Position numbers and translations under genes: made by a program. A stretch of DNA of 64,000 bases, taken from assembly GCA_947650365.1 (NCBI GenBank), contig OX393551.1, forward strand, positions 91,796,697 through 91,860,696, read 5' to 3'. Of this stretch, positions 40,395 to 55,633 are shown piece by piece. The notes beneath the pieces were generated by a model. That model made no database searches, was not told the origin of the DNA, and saw only the letters and a list, made by a program, of their open reading frames with translations. Numbering within the stretch: position 1 is the stretch's first letter; each line of letters opens with the position of its first letter. This DNA is from Chamaelirium japonicum (Eukaryota; Streptophyta; Magnoliopsida; Liliales; Melanthiaceae).

Positions 40395-41876
40395 GTGCGA
40401 ATGAGTAAGAATGGATCGTACGAATGAAATAGAATGGATCGTGCGAATGAATTAGAATGGATCGTACGAATGAATTAGAATAGATTGTGCGAATGAATTA
40501 GAATGGATCGTATGAATGAATTAGAATGAATGAATTAGAATGGATCGTATGAATGAATTAGAATGAATAAATTAGAATGGATCGTATGAATGAATTAGAA
40601 TGGATCGTACGAATGAATTAGAATGGATCATACGAATGAGTAAGAATGGATCGTACGAATGAAATAGAATGGATCGTATGAATGAATTAGAATGGATACG
40701 TGCGAATGAATTAGAATGGATCGTGCGAATGAATTAGAATGGATCGTACGAATGAATTAGAATCGATCGTACGAATGAATTAGAGTTGATACATTCATAC
40801 GAATGAATTAGAATGGATCGTATGAATGAATTAGAATAGATTGTGCGAATGAATTAGAATGGATTGTACGAATGAATTAGAATGGATAGTACGAATGAGA
40901 TAGAATGGATCATACGAATGAATTAGAATGGATCATATGAATGAATTAGAATGGATCGTACGAATGAAATAGAATGGATCGTATGAATGAATTAGAATAG
41001 ATCGTACGAATGAATTAGAATGGATCGTACGAATGAATTAGAAAGGATACATTCGTACAAATGAATTAGAATGGATCGTACGAATGAATTAGAGTGGATA
41101 CATTCGTACAAATGAATTAGAATGGATCGTACGAATGAATTAGAATAGATACATTCGTGCGAATGAATTAGAATGGATCATATGAATGAATTAGAATGGA
41201 TCGTGCGAATGAATTCATGCGTACGAAGGAATTAGAATGGATCGTACGAAAGAATTAGAATGGATAGTACGAATGAATTAGAATGGATACCTTCGTGCAA
41301 ATTAATTAGAATGGATCGTACGAATGATTAAGAATGGATCGTACGAATGAAATAGAATGGATGGATACCTTCGTGCAAATGAATTAGAATGGATCGTACG
41401 AATGAGTAAGAATGGATCGTACGAATGAAATAGAATGGATCGTACGAATGAATTAGAATGGATACATTCGTGCGAATGAATTAGAATGGATCGTATGAAT
41501 GAATTAGAATAGATTGTGCGAATGAATTAGAATGAATCGTACGAAGGAATTAGAATGGATCGTACGAATGAATTAGAATGGATCATGCGAATAAATTAGA
41601 ATGGATCGTATGAATGAATTAGAATGGATCGTGCGAATGAATTAGAATATAGATCGTACGAAGGAATTATAATGAATCGTACGAATGAATTAGAATGGAT
41701 CGTACGAATGAATTAGAATGGATCGTACGAATGAATTAGAATGTATTGAATTAGAATGGATTGTACGATTGAGATAGAATGGATCGTGCGAATGAATTAG
41801 AATGGATCGTACGAATGAATTAGAATGGATTCTACGAATGAGATAGAATGGATCGTATGAATGAATTAGAATGGAT
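40395..41876 (+). repeat. Satellite block, +
   Basis: A + run with collapsed GAATGAATGAATTAG units near 40520-40570, an irregular GAATTCATGCGTACG join at 41213, and two CCTTCGTGCAAAT units near 41290 and 41370. It ends in a bare fold-back, GGATTCTAATTCATTTG (41873). Confidence 0.88.
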
Positions 41877-43445
41877 TCTAATTCATTTGTACGATCCATT
41901 CTAATTCCTTCGTACGATCCATTCTAATTCATTCGTACGATCCATTCTAATTCATTCGTACGATCCATTATTACTCATTCGTTCGATCCATTCTAATTCC
42001 TTCGTACGATCCATTCTAATTCATTCGTACGATCCATTCTAATTCCATCGTACGATCCATTCTAATTCATTCGTACGATCCATTCTAATTCATTCGTACT
42101 ATTCGTGCGAATGAATTAGAATAGATTGTGCGAATAAATTAGAATGAATTAGAATGGGTCGTACGAATGAATTAGAATGGATCGTATGAATGAATTAGAA
42201 TGGATTGTATGAATGAATTAGAATGGATCGTTTGAGTGAATGTGAATGGATCGTACGATCCATTCTTACGAATGAATTAGAATGGATCGTACGAATGAAA
42301 TAGATTGGATCGTTCTAATTTATTCGTATGAATGTATCCATTCTAATTCATTCGTTCGCACGATCGTGCGAATGTATCCATTCTAATTCATTCGTACGAT
42401 CCATTCTAATTCATTCATACGATCCATTCTAATTCATTAGCACAATCTATTCTAATTCATTCGTACGATCCATTCTAATTCATTCGCACGATCCACTCTA
42501 ATTCATTCGCACGAATGTATCCATTCTAATTCATTTGTACGAATGTATCCACTCTAATTCATTCGTACGATCCATTCTAATTCATATGATCCATTCTAAT
42601 TCATTCGCACGATCCATTCGAATTCATTCATAATGGATCGTACGAAGTAATTAGAATGGATCGTACGAATGAATTAGAATGGATCGTACGAATGAACTAG
42701 AATGAATTAGAATAGATCGTACGAATGAATTAGAATGGATCGTACGAATGAAATAGAATGGATCGTATGAATGAATTAGAATGGATCGTACGAATGAATT
42801 AGAATGGATCATATGAATAAATCCATTCTAATTCCTTCGTACGATCCATTCTAATTCCTTCGTACGATCCATTCTATTTCATTTGTACGATCCATTCTTA
42901 TTCATTCGTACGATCCATTCTAATTCATCCGCACAATCTATTCTAATTCATTCGTACGATCCATTCTAATTCATTCGCACGATCCATTCTAATTCATTCG
43001 CACAATCTATTCTAATTCATTCGTACGATCCATTCTAATTCATTCGCACGATCCATTCTAATTCATTCATACGATCCATTCTATTTCAGTCGTACGATCC
43101 ATTCTAATTCATTCATACGATCCATTCTAATTCATTCGTACGATTCATTCTAATTCAATCCATTCTAATTCATTCGTACGATCCATTCTTACTCATTCGT
43201 ACGATCCATTCTAATTCATTCGCACGATCCATTGAAGTAGAATGGATACATTCGTGCGAATCCATTCTATTTCATTCGTACGATCCATCCTAATTCATTC
43301 GCACGATCCATTCTAATTCATTCATACGATCCATTCTATTTCATTCATATGATCATTTCTAATTCATTCGTACGATCCATCCTAATCCATTCTAATTCAT
43401 TCGTACGATCCATTCTAATTCATTCATACGATCCATTCTAATTCG
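41877..43445. repeat. Fine orientation mosaic
   Basis: - 41877-42103, + 42104-42252, mixed single units 42253-42312, - 42313-42612, + 42613-42820, - 42821-43445 with a + island at 43234-43258. The join CGATCCATTCTTACGAATG with ATTGGATCGTTCTAAT (42250-42320) also occurs at 36308-36370. Confidence 0.83.
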
Positions 43446-45606
43446 TTTGAGTGAATGCGAATGAATTAGAATGGATCGTTTGAGTGAATGCGAATGGATC
43501 GTGCGAATGAATTAGATTGGATCGTATAAATGAATTAGGATGGATCGTACGAATGAATTAGAATGGATCGTGCTAATGAATTAGAATGGATCGTACGAAT
43601 GAATTAGAGTGGATACATTCGTACAAATGAATTAGAATGGATACATTCGTACAAATTAGTTAGAATGGATCGTACGAATGAATTAGAATGGATACATTCG
43701 CACGAATTAGAATGGATCGTACGAATGAATTAGAATGGATCGTACGAATGAATTAGAATGGATCGTATGAATAAATTAGATTGGATCGTATAAATTAATT
43801 AGAATGGATCGTACGAATGAATTAGAATGGATCGTGCTAATGAATTAGAATGGATCGTACGAATGAATTAGAATGGATACATTCGTACAAATGAATTAGA
43901 ATGGATACATTCGTGCGAATGAATTAGAATGGATCGTGCGAATGAATTAGAATGGATCGTACGAATGAATTAGAATAGATTGTGCTAATGAATTAGAATG
44001 GATCGTATGAATGAATTAGAATGGATCGTACGAATGAATTAGAATGGATTGTATGAATGAATTATAATGGATCATACGAATGAATTAGAATGGATCGTAT
44101 GAATGAATTAGAATGGATCGTGCGAATGAATTAGAATGGATCGTACGAATAAAATAGAATGGATTCGCACGAATGTATCCATTCTAATTCATTCATACGA
44201 TCCATTCTAATTCATTTGTACAATCCATTCTAATTCATTCGCACGATCCATTCTTACTCATTCGTACGATCCATTATAATTCATTCGCACGATCCATTCT
44301 AATTCATTAATACGATCCATTGTAATTTGTTCGCACGATCCATTCTAATTCATTCACATTCATACGATCCATTCTAATTCATTCGCACGAATGTATCCTT
44401 TCTAATTCATTCGTACGATCCATTCTAATTCATTCGCACAATCTATTCTAATTCATTCGAACGATCCATTCTAAGTCATTCGTACGATCCATTCTAATTC
44501 ATTCGCACAATCCATTCTAATTCATTAGCACGATCCATTCTAATTCCTTCGTATGATCCATTCTAATTCACAATTCAAATTTATTCGCATGTATCCATTC
44601 TAATTCATTCGTACGATCCATTCTAATTCATTAGCACAATCTATTCTAATTCATTCGTACGATCCATTCTAATTCATTCGCATGATCCATTCTAATTCAT
44701 TCGCACGAATGTATCCATTCTAATTCATTTGTACGAATGTATCCACTCTAATTCATTCGTACGATCCATTCTAATTCATTAGCACGATCCATTCTAATTC
44801 ATTCGTACGATCCATTCTAATTCATTTATACGATCCAATCTAATTCATTTATACGATCCATTCTAATTCATTCGTACGATCCATTCTAATTCATTCGTAC
44901 GATTCGTGCGAATGTATCCATTCTAATTCATTCGTACGATCCATTCTAATTCATTCGTACGAATGTATCCATTCTAATTCATTTGTACGAATGTATCCAC
45001 TCTAATTCATTCGTACGATCCATTCTAATTCATTAGCACGATCCATTCTAATTCATTCGTACGATCCATTCTAATTCATTTATACGATCCAATCTAATTC
45101 ATTCGCACGATCCATTTGCATTCACTCAAACGATCCATTCTAATTCATTCATATGATCCATTCTAATTCATTCGCACGAATTTATCCATTCTAATTCATT
45201 CGCACGAATGTATCCATTCTAATTCATTAGTACGTTCCATTCTAATTCATTAGCACGATCCAAATTCATTTACGAATGAAATAGAATAGATCGTACGAAT
45301 GAATTAGAATGGATCGTGCGAATAAATTAGAATGGATCGTATGAATGAATTAGAATGGATCGTGCGAATGAATTAGAATATAGATCGTACGAATAAATTA
45401 GAATGGATCGTATGAATGAACTAGAATGGATCGTGCGAATGAATTAGAATGGATCGTACGAATGAGATAGAATTGATCGTACGGATGGATCGTACGAATG
45501 AATTAGAATGGATCGTACGAATGAATTAGAATGGATCGTATGAATGAATTAGAATAGATCGTACGAATGAATTAGAATGGATCGTACGAATGAAATAGAA
45601 TAGATT
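43446..45606. repeat. + , - , + blocks
   Basis: + 43446-44166, - 44167-45270, + 45271-45606. Positions 43.48-44.58 kb are collinear with 61.9-63.06 kb at an offset near 18.4-18.5 kb, including the irregular AATTCACAATTC join (about 44565 and 63042). Two GTATCCACTC cassettes lie 250 bases apart (44719 and 44969). Confidence 0.86.
44710..44860 (-). repeat. Recurrent cassette P (example)
   Basis: About 130-150 bases on the - strand: TTTGTACGAATGTATCCACTC, read as TTTGTACG then AATGTATCCACTC, followed by CATTAGCACG and CATTTATACGATCCAATC. Near-complete copies start at about 10530, 12728, 12985, 25230, 29015, 32815, 39190, 44719, 44969, 50875 and 51135. Shortened ones are at 42530, 60600 and 63190. 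The 12728/12985, 44719/44969 and 50875/51135 pairs are tandem, about 250 bases apart. Confidence 0.84.
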
Positions 45607-47412
45607 CGCACGAATGTATCCATTCTAATTCATTCGTACGATCCATTCTAATTCATTCGCACAATCTATTCTAATTCATTCGAACGATCCATTCTAAGTC
45701 ATTCGTACGATCCATTCTAATTCCTTCGTATGATCTATTCTAATTCATTCATACGATCCATTCTAATTCATTCGTACGATCCATTCTAATTCATTCGTAC
45801 GATCTATTCTAATTCATTCGTACGATCCAATCTAATTCATTCATACGATCCATTCTAATTCATTCGTACGATCCATTCTAATTCATTCGTACGATCCATT
45901 CTAATTCGCGCGAATGTATCCATTCTAATTCATTCGTACGATCCATTCTAATTCATTCATACGATCCATTCTATTTCATTCGTACGATCCATTCTTACTC
46001 ATTCGTACGATCCATTCTAATTCATTTGCACGAAGGTATCCATTCTAATTCATTCGTACTATCCATTCTAATTCCTTCGTATGATCCATTCTAATTCCTT
46101 CGTACGATCCATTCTAATTCATTCGTACGATCCATTCTAATTCATTCGTACGATCCATTCTAATTCCTTCGTATGATCCATTATAATTCATTCGTACGGT
46201 ATGATTCATTCTAATTCATTCGTACGATTCATTCTAATTCAATCCATTCTAATTTATTCGTACGATCCATTCTAATTCATTCGTACAATCCATTCTAATT
46301 CATTCGTACGATTCATTCTAATTCAATCCATTCTAATTCATTCGTACGATCCATTCTTACACATTCGTACGATCCATTCTAATTCATTCGCACGAATGAA
46401 TCCATTCTAATTCATTCGTATGATCCATTCTAATTCATTCGCAGAATGTATCCATTCTAATTCAATCGTACGATCCATTCTATCTCATTCGTACAATCCA
46501 TTCTATTTCATTCGTACGATCCATTCTAATTCATTCGCACGATCCATTCTTACTCATTCATACGATCCATTCTAATTCATTCGCATGATCCATTCTAATT
46601 CATTCCGCATGATCCATTCTAATTCATTCGTACGATCCATTCTAATTCATTCGCACGATCTATTCTAATTCATTCGTACGATCCATTCTAATTCATTCGT
46701 ACGATCCATTCTAATTCATTCATACGATCCATTCTAATTCATTCATAGGATCCATTCTAATTCATTCGTACGATCCATTCTAATTCATTCGTACGATCCA
46801 TTCTAATTCCTTCGTATGATCCTTTCTAATTCATTCATACGATCCATTCTAATTCATTAATACGATCCAATCTAATTCATTCGTACGATCCATTATAATT
46901 CATTCGTACGATCCATTCTAATTCATTCGCACAATCTATTCTAATTCATTCGTACGATCCATTCTAATTCATTCGTACGATCCATTCTATTTCATTCGTA
47001 CGATCCATTCTAATTCATTCGTACGATCCATTCTAATTCATTCGCACGATCCATTCTAATTCATTCATACGATCCATTCTAATTCCTTCGTACGATCAAT
47101 TCTAATTCATTCGTACGATCCATTCTAATTCATTCGCACGATCCATTCTAATTCATGCATACAATCCATTCTAATTCATTCGTACGATCCATTCTAATTC
47201 ATTCGTACGATCCATTCTATTTCATTTGTATGATCCATTCTAATTCATTCGCACAATCTTTTCTAATTCATTCATACGATCCATTCTAATTTATTCGCAC
47301 GATCCATTCTAATTCATTCATACGATCCATTCTAATTCATTCATATGATCCATTCTAATTCATTCGCACGATCCATTCTAATTCATTCGTACGATCCATT
47401 CTAATTCATTCT
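45607..47412 (-). repeat. Satellite block, - orientation, long
   Basis: About 1.8 kb of uninterrupted - units, opened by the GATTCGCACGAATGTATCC junction. It includes the collapsed GTACGGTATGATTCATTC group near 46195, also seen near 1290 and 60913. It closes with the fold-back ATTCATTCTAATGGATAC. Confidence 0.9.
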
Positions 47413-48579
47413 AATGGATACATTCATGCAAAAGAATAAGAATGGATTGTATGAATGAATTAGAATGGATCGTACGAATGAGTAAGAATGGATCGTACGA
47501 ATGAATTAGAAAGGATCGTACGAAGGAATTAGAATGGATCGTACGAATGAATTAGAATGGATCGTATGAATGAATTAGAATGGATCGTGCGAATGAATTA
47601 AAATGGATCGTACGAAGGAATTAGAATGGATCGTACGAATGAATTAGAATGGATCGTGCGAATGAATTAGAATCGATCGTACGAATGAATTAGAGTTGAT
47701 ACATTCGTACGAATGAATTAGAATGGATCGTGTGAATGAATTAGAATAGATTGTGCGAATGAATTAGAATGGATCATACGAATGAAATAGAATGGATCGT
47801 GCGAATGAATTAGAATGGATTGTATGCATGAATTAGAATGGATCGTGCGAATGAATTAGAATGGATCGTACGAATGAATTAGAATGAATCGTACGAAGGA
47901 ATTAGAATGGATCGTATGAATGAATTAGAATGGATCGTGCGAATGAATTAGAATGGATCGTACGAATGAATTAGAATGGATCGTACGAATGAATTAGAAT
48001 GGATCATACGAATGAATTAGAATGGATCATACTAATGAATTAGAATAGATTGTGCGAATGAATTAGAATGGATCGTACGAATGAATTAGAATGGATCGTA
48101 CGAATGAATTAGAATGAATTAGAATGGATCGTACGAATGAATTAGAATAGATCGTATGAATGAATTAGAATGGATCGTGCGAATGAATTAGAATGGATCG
48201 TACGAATAAAATAGAATGGATTCACACGAATGTATCCATTCTAATTCAATGGATCGTGCGAGTGAATTAGAATGGATCGTACGAATGAATTAGAATGGAT
48301 CGTACGAAGGAATTAGAATGGATCGTACGAATGAATTAGAATGGATCGTACGAAGAAATTAGAATGGATCGTACGCATGAATTAGAATGGATCGTGCGAA
48401 TAAATTGGAATGGATCGTATGAATGAATTAGAATGGATCGTGCGAATGAATTAGAATATGGATCGTACGAAGGAATTAGAATGAATCGTACGTACGAATT
48501 AGAATGGATCGTACGAATGAGTAAGAATGGATCGTGCCAATGAATTAGAATGGATCGTACGAATGAAATAGAATGGATT
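47413..48579 (+). repeat. Satellite block, +
   Basis: A + run with the recurrent micro-inversion at 48222-48248. GAATATGGATCG (about 48460) is followed by a shortened CGTACGTACGAATT join at 48488. Confidence 0.88.
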
Positions 48580-51500
48580 CGCACGAATGTATCCATTCTA
48601 ATTCATTCATACGATCCATTCTAATTCATTCGTACGATCCATTCTAATATCTTCGTATGATCTATTCTTATTCATTCGCACAATCTATTCTAATTCTTTC
48701 GTACGATCCATTCTAATTCATTCGCACGATCCATTCTAATTTATTCATACGATCCATTCTAATTCATACGTACGATCCATTCTAATTCATTCGTACGATC
48801 CATTCTAATTCGTGCGAATGTATCCATTCTAATTCATTCGTACGATCCATACGAATGAATCCATTCTAATTCATTCGTATGATCCATTCTAATTCATTCA
48901 TACGATCCATTCCAATTCATTCGTACGATCCATTCTAATTCATTCTAATTCATTCGCACGATCCATTCTTTCATTCGTACGATCCATTCTAATTCATTCG
49001 TACGATCCATTCTAATTCATTCGCACAATTTATTCTAATTCATTCGTACGATCCATTCTAATTCATTCGTACGATCTATTCTAATTCATTCGTACGATCC
49101 ATTCTAATTCATTCGCACGATCCATTCTAATTCATTCATACGATCCATTCTATTTCATTCGTACGATTCATTCTAATTCATTCGTACGATCCATTCTAAT
49201 TCATTCGTATGATTCATTCTAATTCAATCCATTCTAATTCATTCGTACGATCCATTCTTACTCATTCGCACAATCTATTCTTATTCATTCGTACGATCCA
49301 TTCTAATTTATTCGCACGATCCATTCTAATTCATTCATACGATCCATTCTATTTCATTTGTACGATCCATTCTTACTCATTCGTCCGATCCATTCTAATT
49401 CATTTGCACAAAGGTATCCATTCTAATTCATTCGTACTATCCATTCTAATTCCTTCGTACGATCCATTCTAATTCCTTCGTACGATCCATTCGGATACAT
49501 TCATGCGAATCCATTCTATTTCATTCGTACGATCTATTTTAATTCATTCGCACGATCCATTCTAATTCATTCATACGATCCATTCTAATTCATTCGTACG
49601 ATCCATTCTAATTCATTCGTACGATCCATTCTAATTCATTCGTACGTATGAATTAGAATGGATACATTCGTGCAAAAGAATTAGAATGGATTGTACGAAT
49701 GAATTAGAATGGATCATACGAATGAATTAGAATGGATCGTACGAATGACTTAGAATGGATCGTTCGAATGAATTAGAATAGATTGTGCGAATGAATTAGA
49801 ATGGATCGGACGAATGAATTAGACTGGATCCGGATCTTATGAATGATTCATTCTATGAATGGATCGTACGAATGAATTAGAATGGATCTGGATCGTTTAC
49901 CCATTCTAATTCCTTCGTACGATCCATTCTAATTCATTCGTACGATCCATTCTAATTCATTTGCACGATCCATTCTAATTCATTCGCACGAATGTATCCA
50001 TTCTAATTCATACGTACGATCTATTCTAATTCATTCGTACGATCCATTCTAATTCATTCGCATAATCCATTCTAATTCATTTGCACGATCCATTCTAATT
50101 CATTCATACAATCCATTCTAATTCTTTTGCACGAAGGTATCCATTCTAATTCATTCGTACTATCCATTCTTATTATCCGTACGATCTATTCTATTTCATT
50201 CGTACGATCCATTCTTATCGTACGAATGAATTAGAATGGATCGTACGAATGAATTAGAATGGATAGTACGAATGAATTAGAATGGATATATTCATGCGAA
50301 TGGATCATACGATCCATTCTAATTCATTCGCACGATCCATTCTAATTCATTCGCACGATCCATTCTAATTCATTCATACGATCCATTCTAATTCATTCAT
50401 ACGATCCATTCTAATTCATTCGTACGGATAAATGAATTTGGATCGTGCTAATGAAATAGAATGGATCGTACGAATGAATTAGAGTGGATTGTGCGAATGA
50501 ATTAGAATGGATCGTACGAATGAACTAGAATGGATCGTACAAATGAATTAGAATAGATCGTACGAAGGAATTAGAATGGATCGTACGAAGGAATTAGAAT
50601 GGATAGTACGAATGAAGTAGAATGGATACCTTCGTGCAAATGAATTAGAATGGATCGTACGAATGAGTAAGAATGGATCGTACGAATGAATTAGAATGGA
50701 TCGTACGAATGAATTAGAATGGATCTTACGAATGAATTAGAATGGAACGTATAGATTGTGCGAATGAATTAGAATGGATCGTACGAATGAATTAGAATGG
50801 ATCATACGAATGAATTAGAATGGATCGTGCGAATGAATTAGAATGGATCGCACGAATGTATCCATTCTAATTGATTTGTACGAATGTATCCACTCTAATT
50901 CATTAGTACGATCCATTCTAATTCATTAGCACGATCCATTCTAATTCATTCGTACGATCCATTCTAATTCATTTATACGATCCAATCTAATTCATTCATA
51001 CGATCCATTCTAATTCATTCGTACGATCCATTCTAATTCATTCGTACGATCCATTCTAATTCGTGTGAATGTATCCATTCTAATTCATTCGTACGATCCA
51101 TTCTAATTCATTCGTACGAATGTATCCATTCTAATTCATTTGTACGAATGTATCCACTCTAATTCATTCGTACGATCCATTCTAATTCATTAGCACGATC
51201 CATTCTAATTCAATCGTACGATCCATTCTAATTTATTTATACGATCCAATCTAATTCATTCGCATGATCCATTCGTATTCACTCAAACGATCCATTCTAA
51301 TTCATTCATATGATCCATTCTAATTCATTCGCACGAATGTATCCATTCTAATTCATTAGCACGATCCATTCTAATTCATTAGCACGATCCAAATTCATTT
51401 ACGAATGAAATAGAATAGATCGTACGAATGAATTTGAATGGATCGTGCGAATAAATTAGAATGGATCGTATGAATGAATTAGAATGGATCGTGCGAATAA

Positions 51501-51735
51501 ATTAGAATATAGATCGTACGAATGAATTAGAATGGATCGTATGAATGAACTAGAATGGATCGTGCGAATGAATTAGAATGGATCGTACGAATGAAATATA
51601 ATTGATCGTACGAATGGATCGTACGAATGAATTAGAATGGATCGTACGAATGAATTAGAATGGATCGTATGAATGAATTAGAATAGATCGTACGAATGAA
51701 TTAGAATGGATCGTACGAATGAAATAGAATGGATT
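48580..51735. repeat. Long-range segmental duplication, copy 2, mosaic
   Basis: - 48580-49645 (island at 49491-49506), + 49646-49896, - 49897-50217, + 50218-50306, - 50307-50426, + 50427-50849, - 50850-51400, + 51401-51735. From 48.85 kb the block order and landmarks follow 10.75-13.6 kb. Its first 1 kb is also shared with 58.35-59.65 kb (ATGATCTATTCTTATTC at 48658 and 58428). Confidence 0.86.
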
Positions 51736-54402
51736 CGCACGAATGTATCCATTCTAATTCATTCGTACGATCCATTCTAATTCATTCGCATAATCTATTC
51801 TAATTCATTCGAACGATCCATTCTAAGTCATTCGTACGATCCATTCTAATTCATTCGTACGATCCATTCTAATTCATTCGCACGATCCATTCTATTTCAT
51901 TCGTACGGTTCATTCTATTTCAATCCATTCTAATTCATTCGTACGATCCATTCTAATTCATTCGTACGATCCATTCTAATTCTTTCGCACGATCCATTAA
52001 ATTAGAATGGATACATTCATGCGAATCCATTCTATTTCATTCGTACGATCCATTCTAATTCATTCGCACGATCCATTCTAATTCATTCATACGATCCATT
52101 CTAATTCATTCATACGATCCATTCGTATCCATTCTAATTCATTCGTACGATCCATTCTAATTCATTCGTACGATCCATTCTAATTCATTCGTACGATCCA
52201 TTCTAATTCATTCGCACGATCCATTCTAATTCATTCATACGATCCATTCTAATTCATTCGTACGATCCATTCTATTTCATTCGTACAATCTATTCTTACT
52301 CAATCGTATGATCCATTCTAATCCATTCGCGCAATCTATTCTAATTCATTCGTACGATCCATTCTATTTCATTCGTACGATCCATTCTAATTCATTCGTA
52401 CGATCTATTCTAATTCATTCATCCGATCCATTCTAATTCATTCGCACGATCCATTCTAATTCATTCGCATGATCCATTCTAATTCATTCGTACGATCGAT
52501 TCTAATTCATTCATACGATCCATTCTAATTCATTCGCACGAATGTATCCATTCTAATTCAATGGATCGTGCGAATGAATTAGAATTCATTCTAATGGATC
52601 ATATGAATGAATTAGAATGGATCGTACTAATGAATTAGAATAGATTGTGCGAATAAATTAGAATGGATCGTATGAATGAATTAGAATGGATCGTGCGAAT
52701 GAATTAGAATATGGATCGTACGGAGGAATTAGAATGAATCGTACGAATGAATTAGAATGGATCGTACGAATGAATTAGAATGGATCATACGAATGAATTA
52801 GAATGGATTGAATTAGAATGGATTGAATTAGAATGGATTGTACGAATGAGATAGAATGGATCGTGCGAATGAATTAGAATGGATCGTACGAATGAATTAG
52901 AATAGATTGTGCGAATGAATTAGAATGGATCTGGATCGTGTATCCATTCTAATTCATTCGTACGACCCATTCTAATTCATTCGTACGATCCATTATAATT
53001 CATTCGCACGATCCATTCTTATTCATTCGCACGATCCATTCTAATTCATTCGTACGAATTGATCGTATGAATGGATCGTACGAATGAATTAGAATGGATC
53101 GTTCGAATGAATTAGAATGGATCGTATGAATGAATTAGAATGGATCGTAGTAATGAATTAGAATGGATCGTGCGAATGAATTAGAATGGATCGTACGAAT
53201 GAAATAGAATTGATCCTACGAATGGATCGTATGAATGAATTAGAGTGGATCATTCGAATGAATTAGAATGGATCGTATGAATGAATTAGAATGGATCGTA
53301 GTAATGAATTAGAATGGATCGTGCGAATGAATTAGAATGGATCGTGCGAATGAATTAAAATGGGTCATACGAATGAATTAGAATGGATACACGATCCTGA
53401 TCCATTCTAATTCATTCGCACAATCTATTCTAATTCATTCGTAGGATCGTATGAATGAATTAGAATAGATCGTACGAATGAATTAGAATGGATACGAATG
53501 GATCGTACGAATGAGTAATAATGGATCGTACGAATGAAATAAAATGGATTGTACGAATGAATTAGAATGGATCATACGAATGAATTAGAATGGATTCATT
53601 TGTGCGAATGAATTAGAATGGATCGTACGAATGAGTAGAAAGGATCGTGCGAATGAATTAGAATGGATCGTACGAATGAAATAGAATGGATTGTACGAAT
53701 GAGATAGAATGGATCGTACGAATGAATTAGAATGGATACATTCATGCGAATGAATTAGAATGGATCATACGAATGAATTAGAATGGATTCATTCGTGCGA
53801 ATGAATTAGAATGGATCATACGATTGAGTAAGAATGGATTGTACGAATGAAATAGAATAGATCGTACGAATGAATTAGAATGGATCGTACGAATGAATTA
53901 GAATAGATCGTATGAATGAATTAGAATGGATCGTTTGAGTGAATGCGAATGGATCGTGCGAATGAATTAGAATGGATTGAATTAGAATGGATTCGCACAA
54001 ATGTATCCATTCTAATTCATTCGTACGATCCATTCTAATTCATTCGTACGATCCATTCGTACGATCAATTCTATTTCATTCGTACGATCCATTCTAAGTC
54101 ATTCGCACGATCCATTCTAGTTCATTCATACGATCCATTCTAATTCATTCGTACGATCTATATTCTAATTCATTCGCACGATCCATTCTAATTCATTCAT
54201 ACGATCCATTCTAATTTATTCGCATGATCCATTCTAATTCATTCGTATGATCTATTCTATTTCATTCGTACAATCCATTCTTACTCAATCGTATGATCCA
54301 TTCTAATCCATTCGCACAATCTATTCTAATTCATTCATACGATCCATTCTAATTTATTCGCACGATCCATTCTAATTCCTTCGTATGATCCATCCTAATT
54401 CG
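51736..54402. repeat. Orientation mosaic
   Basis: - 51736-52559 (island at 51998-52020), + 52560-52938, - 52939-53056, + 53057-53390, - 53391-53446, + 53447-53992, - 53993-54402. Reversed marker cassettes are at 52260-52345 and 54240-54325, and a + cassette is at about 53800-53865. A tiny palindromic insertion, GAATTCATTCTAATGG, is at 52582. Confidence 0.84.
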
Positions 54403-54744
54403 GATCGTGCGAATGAATTAGAATGGATCGTATGAATGAATTAGAATAGATACATTCGTGCAAATGAATTAGAATGGATCGTACGAATGAGTAAGAATGG
54501 ATCGTGCGAAGGAATTAGAATGGATAGTACGAATGAAATAGAATAGATCGTACGAATGAATTAGAATGGATCGTATGAATGAATTAGAATGGATCGTGCG
54601 AATGAATTAGAATGGATCGTATGAATGAATTAGAATGGATTCATACGAATGAATTAGAATGGATCGTATGAATGAATTAGAATGGATACATGATCCAGAT
54701 CCATTCTAATTCATTCGCACAATCTATTCTAATTCATTCGTAGG
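54403..54744. repeat. + then short - block
   Basis: + 54403-54688, then - 54689-54744, opened by a GGATACATGATCCAGATC junction and closed within two units at GTAGGATCGTGCG. The same truncated - fragment lies at 53391-53446. Confidence 0.84.
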
Positions 54745-55633
54745 ATCGTGCGAATGAATTAGAATGGATATATTCGTGTGAATGAATTAAAATGGATAAT
54801 ACGAATGAGTAAGAATGGATCGTAGAATTAGAATGGATCGTATGAATGAATTAGAATAGATTGTGCGAATGAATTAGAATGGATCTGGATCGTGTATCCA
54901 TTCTAATTCATTCGTACGACCCATTCTAATTCATTCGTACGATCCATTCTAATTCATTCGCACGATCCATTCTAATTCATTCGCACGATCCATTCTAATT
55001 CATTCATACGATCCATTCTACTTCATTCATATGATCCACTCTAATTCATTCGTACGATCCATTCTAATGGATTCGTAGTATCCATTCTAATTCATTCGTA
55101 CTATCCATTTTAATTCCTTCGTACGATCCATTCTAATTCATTCATACAATCCATTCTAATTCTTTTGCACGAACGTATCCACTCTAATTCATTCGTACGA
55201 TCCATTCTAATTCATTTGTACGAATGTATCCTTTCTAATTCATTCGTACGATCCATTCTAATTCATTCGTACGATCCATTCTAATTCATTCGTACAATCA
55301 ATTCTAATTCATTCGCACGATCCATTGAATTCGAATGGATACATTCGTACGAATCCATTCTATTTCATTCGTACGATCCATTCTAATTCATTCGCACGAT
55401 CCATTCTAATTCATTCATACGATCCATTCTATTTCATTCGTACGATCCAATCTAATTCATTCGTACGATCTATTCTAATCCATTCGTATTCATTCGCATG
55501 GATTGAATTAGAATGGATCATACGAATGAATTAGAATGGATCGTACGAATGAATTAGAATGGATCGTACGAATGAGTAAGAATGGATTGTGCGAATGAAT
55601 TAGAATGGATCGTACGAATGAAATAGAATGGAT
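54745..55633. repeat. Segmental duplication spaced 2.7 kb, copy 1
   Basis: + 54745-54892, - 54893-55499 with a one-unit + island at 55327-55350, then +. It repeats at 57.44-58.34 kb. The offset is 2689 at the left and 2712 after one extra 23-bp unit in the second copy (near 57550). Confidence 0.87.
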
